Of a DNA stretch of 64,000 nucleotides, positions 58,091-64,000 are shown in pieces. The DNA comes from Prochlorococcus sp. AG-409-A10. GTDB lineage: Bacteria > Cyanobacteriota > Cyanobacteriia > PCC-6307 > Cyanobiaceae. Below the pieces are notes generated by a model, which saw nothing but the letters and a program-made list of their open reading frames with translations, was not told where the DNA came from and ran no database searches. How positions within the stretch are numbered: position 1 is the stretch's first letter; each line of letters starts with the position of its first letter. Position numbers and translations under genes: made by a program. The stretch is taken from assembly GCA_003216175.1 (NCBI GenBank), contig QCJG01000003.1, forward strand, positions 1 to 64,000, read 5' to 3'.

Positions 58091-59593
58091 TTACTCTTCA
58101 TTTGTGTTAATGCTTTTAAAAACACCGGGTATCTGCTCTTCATTATTAACTCGATGAGGGGCTCCACTAAATATCTGTTCAAAATTAGAAAATGAATCTT
58201 TAATCTCAGGTCCTTTATTAGTAATGATATATTCACGTATCCTTTTATCATGCCATGATCCTCGCATCTTAAATACATTTATAGCTCTTGCCATTTCACC
58301 CCTTATTTCTACATATTGCAAAAGCAAAATAGTATCAGTTATAGTTGAAATATGGGAATCAGTAATTGAGTGGCTCCCCATAAATTCTTCTGCAGTATTA
58401 GTAAAGAATCCTGCTATTTCTTCTTGTTTTGCATAACCTGTTACTCCAATAACAAACTGTCTAAAAGCATTTAAGCTTACACCTCTAGCTAATGCAGAGA
58501 GAGAATCTATTGCCATTCTAGAAGGTTTATAATCGCTAATCTCTGATTTGATAATTTGCAGATGGTCTTCCAACCCAGTTGATTCGGGATAAGCGCAAAT
58601 AATCTTTAATAAACCATCAGCTTCCATTTTTTCAAAATCAATCCCCCAGCTAGTTGCATTTCTAAGAAGTTGGGCTCTTGATTCTTCATATGCAAAAAGT
58701 ATGGTTCTTTCTTTATGTATGTAAGCATCTTCAACAAACTTTGAAACTAGCATTGTCTTTCCAGTACCAGTTGCACCAGTTGCAAGAATAATTGAGTCTT
58801 GAAAATATCCTCCTCCACACATTTCATCCAAATCAGGGACACCGGAACTTATGCGAATATTTGATGATCTTTGCGTCAACCTCATTGCCCCTAAAGGAAA
58901 TGCAACTATTCCTTGAGGGCCCATTGTAAAAGGGAATTCACCCTTCATATGTGTAGTTCCTCTTAATTTCAAAATCTCTACAGTTCTTCTCCTCTTTTCA
59001 GCTTCTAAAACATTTCTCAAAATAACAACATTGTCAGAAACGAATTCTTCAACTCCATATCTAGCAATTGGACCATATTCATCTATTCTTTCAGTCGTCA
59101 TAACAGTAGTCACACCTATTTCTTTAAGTCTTGCTATTAGTCTGAAAATCTCTCTTCTAACAACATAAATAGCATCATATTGCTGGAAAACTGCTGTCAT
59201 TGAATCTATAGCCACTCGCTTAGCTTTGAACTTTCTAATCGCGTAACTGATCCTTTCAATTAATCCTGACAAGTCAAAACTTCCTGCCACATCTTGTCCA
59301 TCTGGGTCTGGAGATGCATCTAAAATAAAAAGTTTATTTTGGCCAATTAAGCCTTGTAAATCCCAACCAAAACTTGCAGCATTTCGAATAATATCTAAAG
59401 GTGATTCTTCAAAAGTAACAAAAATCCCAGGTTCATCAAAATTACATATTCCATGATGAAGATATTGCAGTGAAAAAACTGTTTTCCCTGTCCCTGATGT
59501 TCCGCTGACTAAAGTACTACGCGCATTAGGCAGCCCACCATGACAAATATCATCAAAGCCCTCAATTCCAGTGGGTAGTTTTGGAACATGCAT
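58091..59593 (-). CDS. kaiC: Circadian clock protein KaiC
   Basis: Two RecA-like domains. Walker A motifs GTSGTGKT (CI, residues 31-38) and GATGTGKT (CII). The CII autophosphorylation pair is S416/T417 in SHISTITDTI, matching S431/T432 of Synechococcus elongatus KaiC, and the catalytic glutamates are in FVTFEESP and FAYEESRAQ. The 500-residue form starts at ATG 59593 (MHVPKLPTGIEGFDD); an ATG at 59644 (18 codons earlier) and a TTG at 59653 are alternative starts. The C-terminal A-loop/tail is retained but shorter than in S. elongatus. kaiB is upstream; no kaiA is present. Confidence 0.96.
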   Translation of the reverse strand: MHVPKLPTGIEGFDDICHGGLPNARSTLVSGTSGTGKTVFSLQYLHHGICNFDEPGIFVTFEESPLDIIRNAASFGWDLQGLIGQNKLFILDASPDPDGQDVAGSFDLSGLIERISYAIRKFKAKRVAIDSMTAVFQQYDAIYVVRREIFRLIARLKEIGVTTVMTTERIDEYGPIARYGVEEFVSDNVVILRNVLEAEKRRRTVEILKLRGTTHMKGEFPFTMGPQGIVAFPLGAMRLTQRSSNIRISSGVPDLDEMCGGGYFQDSIILATGATGTGKTMLVSKFVEDAYIHKERTILFAYEESRAQLLRNATSWGIDFEKMEADGLLKIICAYPESTGLEDHLQIIKSEISDYKPSRMAIDSLSALARGVSLNAFRQFVIGVTGYAKQEEIAGFFTNTAEEFMGSHSITDSHISTITDTILLLQYVEIRGEMARAINVFKMRGSWHDKRIREYIITNKGPEIKDSFSNFEQIFSGAPHRVNNEEQIPGVFKSINTNEE

Positions 59594-59720
59594 TTTTGGT
59601 CGAATTCTTTTATTGAAGAACGCAAAAGCTCTAGTACAAAACATAATAAACAAATCCTAAGAATTGCTTAGTTATCTGTTGTGCTTAAGAATTCATTTAC
59701 TTATTGTTTAAATAGCTTCA

Positions 59721-60044
59721 TCATTTATCTGAAGAGTAAAACATTTCTTGATCTGTTAGTTCATCATACAAAAGGTCTAATCCAATTAGAACCTTTTCTC
59801 TATCTGATAGATCACCAATTATTCTTCTAACTGGTGGGGGCAAAATCTTAGACAAAGTTGGTGTAGCAAGTATTTTATCTTCTTCGGCTAATTGAGGGCT
59901 TTTTAAAACATCAATAACTTTAAGAGCATATACACCTTTGAATTCACTTTCTAAGATTTCTCTCAAAGTGTTCAAAGCCCTCATAGAGTTTGGTGTATTC
60001 CCAGCAACATAAAGCTTGAGAATATATGTCTTTCTTGCATTCAT
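59721..60044 (-). CDS. kaiB: Circadian clock protein KaiB
   Basis: A 107-residue thioredoxin-like, fold-switching clock protein: [48 protein letters not shown] and [21 protein letters not shown] are the conserved blocks. It precedes kaiC on the same strand. In Synechococcus kaiA lies upstream of kaiB; here the next gene is rplU, divergently, after about 170 bases. Confidence 0.97.
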   Translation of the reverse strand: MNARKTYILKLYVAGNTPNSMRALNTLREILESEFKGVYALKVIDVLKSPQLAEEDKILATPTLSKILPPPVRRIIGDLSDREKVLIGLDLLYDELTDQEMFYSSDK

Positions 60045-60132
60045 TTAAAACCTCCGAAAAATCCACAGAATATTTACCCTTTCTAGATCTTGACTAAGTA
60101 ACCAACAAAAAGCCAGAATCTTAATTTGTTTT

Positions 60133-60157
60133 TCGATTACGATTAGGGCTTAATCGA
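60133..60157. repeat. Short inverted repeat in the kaiB-rplU divergent spacer
   Basis: TCGATTA and TAATCGA, seven perfect pairs around an 11-base centre. It lies about 57 bases before the rplU ATG and about 90 bases before the kaiB ATG. It could be a regulatory site for either gene; there is no T-tract to make it a terminator. Confidence 0.45.
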
Positions 60158-60213
60158 TTAAAAAAAAGGCATCCCTTTATTTTATTTCGAGCCTTAACGT
60201 GTCACCAATACTC

Positions 60214-60576
60214 ATGGCTGAAAAAAAATCATCTCCCAAAAAGGAAACTCCACAAGATAAAACCTATGCAATAGTTGAAGCTTCTGGAAAGCAGTTCTGG
60301 CTTCAACCTAACCGTTATTATGATTTAGATAGATGCCACGCAGAAGTTGATGAAGTTTTAACCATTGACAAGGTTCTTCTTCTTAACGATGGCAAAGATT
60401 TGAAGCTTGGGAAACCCTATGTAAAAGATGCAAAAGTAGAAATAAAAGTACTAGAGCATAAAAGAGGTCCTAAGATAATTGTCTATAAAATGAGGCCAAA
60501 GAAAAAGACAAGGAGAAAAAACGGACATCGTCAAGAACTTACAAGAGTTTTAGTTCAATCAATATCATTAGGATAA
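60214..60576 (+). CDS. rplU: Ribosomal protein L21
   Basis: 120 residues with YAIVEASGKQFWLQPNRYYDLD at the start of the fold, VLLLNDGKDLKLGKPYV, the basic KKKTRRKNGHRQELTRVLV end and final SISLG. A Lys-rich N-terminal tail of ~18 residues is a cyanobacterial trait. I use the ATG at 60214; a GTG at 60199 is in frame. It is followed by rpmA after 81 bases, the usual L21-L27 pair. Confidence 0.95.
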   Translation: MAEKKSSPKKETPQDKTYAIVEASGKQFWLQPNRYYDLDRCHAEVDEVLTIDKVLLLNDGKDLKLGKPYVKDAKVEIKVLEHKRGPKIIVYKMRPKKKTRRKNGHRQELTRVLVQSISLG

Positions 60577-60657
60577 AACACTAAAAAGTCAAAGGACACT
60601 AAAATCTCTGATATTGAAGTAGAATCAGATTAATAAATTTTAAAGTCTTGATAAATC

Positions 60658-60930
60658 ATGGCTCATAAGAAAGGTACAGGATCAACTAGAAATGGAAGAG
60701 ATTCAAATTCCAAACGACTTGGTGTAAAAGCTTATGGTGGGGAGAAAGTAACAGCTGGGTCAATCCTTATACGCCAAAGAGGCACCTCTATCCTTCCTGG
60801 AATCAATGTAGGGAGGGGCAAAGACGATACTCTTTTCGCTTTAACTGATGGTTCAGTTCATTTCGAAAGTATTCGTAGAGGCTTAAGAAATAGAAAAAGA
60901 ATTAATATCTCCAGTGCTAAGGCAATCTAG
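60658..60930 (+). CDS. rpmA: Ribosomal protein L27
   Basis: 90 residues beginning [20 protein letters not shown], followed by [23 protein letters not shown] and [15 protein letters not shown], the full family sequence. The short N-terminus reaches the peptidyl-transferase centre and needs no proteolytic processing here, unlike in Firmicutes. Convergent with the methyltransferase gene; the two stop codons are separated by one base. Confidence 0.97.
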   Translation: MAHKKGTGSTRNGRDSNSKRLGVKAYGGEKVTAGSILIRQRGTSILPGINVGRGKDDTLFALTDGSVHFESIRRGLRNRKRINISSAKAI

Positions 60931-60931
60931 T

Positions 60932-61678
60932 TTATTTTTTTAATGGTTTGTAAGCTCGAGTAGTAATTAAAAAAGGGTGAAAAACCTCTAAGTAATTTAA
61001 TTGTAATGTAGAAAAGAAATTCTCAATAAGAGTTGGGTCATCGAAATGGAAAGGATATTCTCCGTTCACTCCTTTATAGAAATACCAATTCATTAGTGCT
61101 ATTCCTTTAGGAGAAAGCTTATCCAAAAAAATTTTTAATTGTTTTGCTGGATCTGGAAGATGCTCAAGGACATCCAAGCAAACAAGAGAATCAAAAACCA
61201 CATCAGAGATGCTTTCTAAATCCCTAAAAACTGAAATCTTGTTTTCAATCCCCAATTCCTTAGACCTATGTTCTACAAAACTTCGGTTTTGAGGATTAAG
61301 ATCCACAAACCAAACATGATCAACATCTGGTAAAAGAGAGGCTGCAAGAGCATGTGTTCCTATACCTCCACCAAAATCTAAAACTTTTCCAGAAGCAAAT
61401 TTTTGTTGTAGTCGAAGCGTGTCAGCTATGTAATTAGAACTATTTAAATGCCAAGATGCTAAATCTATTAAATGGGCATCTCCCACTTCTTCTTCGTAAA
61501 AATCGCCAGCATTCTTCTCAGTAAATGCACCTGGATGGAGAGCTGCCAAATCATCAACACCATTAAGTAACCTTTGATCTAATTGATCATTAGTAATTTG
61601 AAGGAAATCAATAAGGTGTTTTTTTAAATTAAATCCATCATTAATGAAGCTGGTAATACTTAGATCTAAATTGCTCAT
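60932..61678 (-). CDS. SAM-dependent methyltransferase (class I)
   Basis: About 248 residues. The SAM-binding glycine loop is KVLDFGGGIGTHALAA, followed by HVWFVDLNPQNRSFVEHR (acidic residue of strand 2) and the post-I motif FDSLVCLDVLEHLPDP, the pattern of UbiE/UbiG-like small-molecule methyltransferases. The ~90-residue N-terminal part is helical. The substrate is unknown. I chose the ATG at 61678; a GTG at 61699 is in frame. No pathway is implied by the neighbours rpmA and truB. Confidence 0.83.
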   Translation of the reverse strand: MSNLDLSITSFINDGFNLKKHLIDFLQITNDQLDQRLLNGVDDLAALHPGAFTEKNAGDFYEEEVGDAHLIDLASWHLNSSNYIADTLRLQQKFASGKVLDFGGGIGTHALAASLLPDVDHVWFVDLNPQNRSFVEHRSKELGIENKISVFRDLESISDVVFDSLVCLDVLEHLPDPAKQLKIFLDKLSPKGIALMNWYFYKGVNGEYPFHFDDPTLIENFFSTLQLNYLEVFHPFLITTRAYKPLKK

Positions 61679-61774
61679 ATTATTTGGTTCACTGAACACA
61701 CTGAGTTATAACTTTAAATGTTCAGGGTTACTTGAACAATTTTTTCATGTGAGCTTCAACCTAAAATATTAATT

Positions 61775-62719
61775 TTGGAAAAACCTTTTGGATTTGTTGT
61801 CATTGATAAGCCTGCTGGGCTTACTTCTCACGATTGCGTTAATAGACTTCGAAAAGTATTTGGTATCAAAAAAATTGGACATAGTGGAACATTAGACCCC
61901 TCAGTTACTGGAGTACTTCCAATAGCGATAGGTAATGCTACAAGATTAATATCTTATTTACAAGGCTCTAAAGCTTATACAGGTATCATTCAATTAGGCT
62001 CAAGAACAAATACTGATGATTTGCAAGGGGAAATAATAGAATCAAAAATTTGGCCATTAATCAGCAAAAATGATATGAATTCTCTACTGGAAAATTTTAG
62101 AGGTGAGATATTACAAAAGCCTCCCATTTTTTCTAGTGTTCACATTAAAGGGGAGAGAGCATATAAGAAAGCAAGAAAAGGAGAAAAATTTAATTTAGTT
62201 GCTAAAAAAGTTACCATAAGCAAATTACATTTAATAAGCTGGTCCCAAAGCAAAGGTGAGTTATTAGTTGACGTCGAATGCTCAACAGGAACATACATTA
62301 GGTCTTTGGCTAGAGACATCGGGGAAAAAATTGGATGCGGTGCTTATTTAAAAAAGTTACGCCGTACAAAAGCTTTTAATTTCAACGAAAGTCATGCTGT
62401 ATTGCTTCCTAAGAAGGCTGAATTTTACCCAGAAAAAAATAAACCTGAAGTTCTCAACCCAAATATTTTTTTTACACATCTTTCCTCTATTGAATTAATT
62501 TCTGAAGAAGAGACTATTAGTTGGCGCTCTGGAAGAAAGATAAGTTTTAAGAATGATATTAAACGTTTAAATATAGCAAAAAATAATGTGATTGAAGATA
62601 GTATTATTAATAATAAAAATATATTAGTATTGAATAGACAAAACAAAATACTAGGCATAGCTAATTTAGATGAAAGTTATGAAATCAAACCTAAGGTTGT
62701 TTTCAATGCAATTGGTTAA
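61775..62719 (+). CDS. truB: tRNA pseudouridine-55 synthase
   Basis: Makes pseudouridine 55 in the T-loop of tRNAs. The opening GFVVIDKPAGLTSHDCVNRLRK and the catalytic Asp D41 in GHSGTLDPSVTGVLPIAIG are unmistakable; GTYIRSLARDIGEKIGCGAYL is the second conserved block. A C-terminal ~80-residue PUA-like region follows but is weakly conserved. The start codon is TTG, giving the family's usual N-terminus. Length is 314. Confidence 0.95.
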   Translation: MEKPFGFVVIDKPAGLTSHDCVNRLRKVFGIKKIGHSGTLDPSVTGVLPIAIGNATRLISYLQGSKAYTGIIQLGSRTNTDDLQGEIIESKIWPLISKNDMNSLLENFRGEILQKPPIFSSVHIKGERAYKKARKGEKFNLVAKKVTISKLHLISWSQSKGELLVDVECSTGTYIRSLARDIGEKIGCGAYLKKLRRTKAFNFNESHAVLLPKKAEFYPEKNKPEVLNPNIFFTHLSSIELISEEETISWRSGRKISFKNDIKRLNIAKNNVIEDSIINNKNILVLNRQNKILGIANLDESYEIKPKVVFNAIG

Positions 62720-62771
62720 AACAATAAAATCTATCTCTTATAACAACAATTTAAATCTACTCAATAACTAA

Positions 62772-63986
62772 CTAATAGGTTTTTATTTGGACTCCAGTAT
62801 AATAATGTTTTAGAATTTCACGAAAGCTTGATCCTCTTTCAGCCATAGATTTAGCCCCCCATTGGCTCATCCCCACACCATGTCCAGCTCCGTAACCTTC
62901 CACTAATAGAAAGTAGTCTTTTGGAATTGGAGGAAGAGGTTGAGGTGCCCAATCGTTAACTATTTTATTATCAAAATTAAATTTTTTATCTACATTACTT
63001 GGATTGAACTTCAAATAAACCTCAAATTTAGTGCTGAGCAATTGCAATTTTTCTCTTAATTTTTTACCGGAGATAATCTTATTCCCATTCGTTCCATAAA
63101 GTCTAATTTTCAAGACTCTATTAGTATTACTTTTATCAATAATTTGAATACTATTTACTTCACCTAAATCAGAAAAAACCTTTTTCAATTCAGCATATGT
63201 GAATTTACTCGTCCATCTATATTTAGTACTTTTTTGATCATAGTCAACAACACTCTTTAAATAAGGTAATTGATACTTCCAAACCTGACCACTATTCTCA
63301 GTTCTACCTCCAGAACTACTATGAAAAACCGCATCTATCAGCTGATTCTTATAAAATAGAGCAAGTGAGCTTGTACTTCTAACTGCCCTATTTATTTTTT
63401 CTGTTTCAGATTCAAGCCCTAAATAAACTTGGCTAGCTTCTGTTGCATGCAGATCAAATGATTTATTTTTATCTAGAAGTTTTAAGGCATAAGTCCTTGC
63501 TGCTATTGCTTGAGCTTGAAGTGCTGCAAGAGGAAATTCTTTAGGCATTTCACTACCAACTACACTTTTCAAATACTTCTCTAGTTTTAAATAATTTATT
63601 ATATTGAACTTGTTATCATTTAATGAAACTATTAATTCTCCAGCATATCTTCTATTCTTAAACCAAATCCCTCTTTTATCTCCATTCCTAATAATTAAAT
63701 TAAAATCATTTGGTAACTCGAACCATGTATTTATGTTATTAACTGAATATTGAACCTTATTATTTTTATAAACTAAATTTAAAGCTTTAATTCTTCTGTG
63801 GTTAGAGGGGATCCCTTGAACAAAAATATTTTCTACACTGTCTCCTCTAAATCTTACTTTAGTTCCATTACCTATTAAAACACGCATTATTGGCTCTTTT
63901 GCAGCAGTTGCCTTTAATGGAGAGATAAAAAATATAGCTATAAAGATTATTGCCCATCCAGATTTTCTTTTAGGTGATGCACTCAC
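62772..63986 (-). CDS. SpoIID/LytB-domain protein, exported
   Basis: About 404 residues. After a signal-like N-terminus (WAIIFIAIFFISPLKATA) and a ~130-residue beta-rich region comes the SpoIID domain: YLKSVVGSEMPKEFPLAALQAQAIAARTYAL, ATEASQVYLG, FHSSSGGRTENS and the closing GHGVGMSQWGAKSMAERG. SpoIID of sporulating Bacillus is a lytic transglycosylase that trims peptidoglycan; homologues in non-sporulating cyanobacteria are presumably also wall-lytic. The GTG at 63986 is used as start, but no in-frame stop is seen before the window edge, so the true start could lie further upstream. Confidence 0.88.
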   Translation of the reverse strand: MSASPKRKSGWAIIFIAIFFISPLKATAAKEPIMRVLIGNGTKVRFRGDSVENIFVQGIPSNHRRIKALNLVYKNNKVQYSVNNINTWFELPNDFNLIIRNGDKRGIWFKNRRYAGELIVSLNDNKFNIINYLKLEKYLKSVVGSEMPKEFPLAALQAQAIAARTYALKLLDKNKSFDLHATEASQVYLGLESETEKINRAVRSTSSLALFYKNQLIDAVFHSSSGGRTENSGQVWKYQLPYLKSVVDYDQKSTKYRWTSKFTYAELKKVFSDLGEVNSIQIIDKSNTNRVLKIRLYGTNGNKIISGKKLREKLQLLSTKFEVYLKFNPSNVDKKFNFDNKIVNDWAPQPLPPIPKDYFLLVEGYGAGHGVGMSQWGAKSMAERGSSFREILKHYYTGVQIKTY

Positions 63987-64000
63987 AATAAAAATTGGAT

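Overview
The window looks like chromosome of a marine picocyanobacterium, most likely Prochlorococcus (inference). The DNA is AT-rich and densely packed with single-copy housekeeping genes. It combines a nickel superoxide dismutase with its dedicated protease, a high-light-inducible-type protein, clpR/clpP, nblS and kaiC-kaiB with no kaiA, plus many short cyanobacterial proteins without known function. The low GC and missing kaiA argue for Prochlorococcus over marine Synechococcus. I see no insertion sequence, prophage, CRISPR array or rRNA.

Layout. 1-11 kb: end of pdhA, a group-2-type sigma factor, nnrE-nnrD, mnmA, lnt, an FKBP isomerase, sodN-sodX, trpC, lpdA and a SpoU methyltransferase. 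11-18 kb: murA, tRNA-Leu, argD, folC, an FAD oxidase/amidohydrolase pair of unknown pathway and tRNA-His. 18-29 kb: miaB, ddl, an uncharacterised gene, ftsQ, ftsZ, SRP RNA, panB, hemW, a PIN/TRAM membrane protein with a striking perfect hairpin in its coding sequence, clpR, clpP, ilvC and cobD. 30-36 kb is the least conserved-looking part: a surface-polysaccharide sugar transferase and glycosyltransferase, an orphan NdhF N-terminal fragment, an Hli protein, five small unknown proteins and HU, with long AT-rich spacers.

36-45 kb: glycogen debranching enzyme, tRNA-Gly, a GPH-type sugar transporter, then a lipid-flavoured run (MlaE-like permease, two uncharacterised cyanobacterial proteins, plsY), followed by pyrF, tyrS and a DUF1825-like gene. 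45-54 kb: a stand-alone GIY-YIG protein, pepA, and a minus-strand run purC-bamA-lpxC-fabZ-lpxA-lpxB-msrA that couples outer-membrane protein assembly with lipid A synthesis. 54-64 kb: purD, nblS, the clock genes kaiC and kaiB, rplU-rpmA, a methyltransferase, truB and a SpoIID-like protein.

Themes: envelope building (murA, ddl, ftsQ/Z, lnt, lpxABC, bamA, mlaE, plsY, polysaccharide genes), central and cofactor metabolism, translation and tRNA modification, and light/clock signalling. No obvious new multi-gene defence or mobile system is present. The most unusual items are the 24-bp perfect inverted repeat inside the PIN/TRAM gene, a cobD whose conserved N-terminus lies upstream of any standard start codon, a 24-bp palindrome ahead of sodN, the orphan NdhF fragment with a possible small upstream ORF, and the lone GIY-YIG protein.
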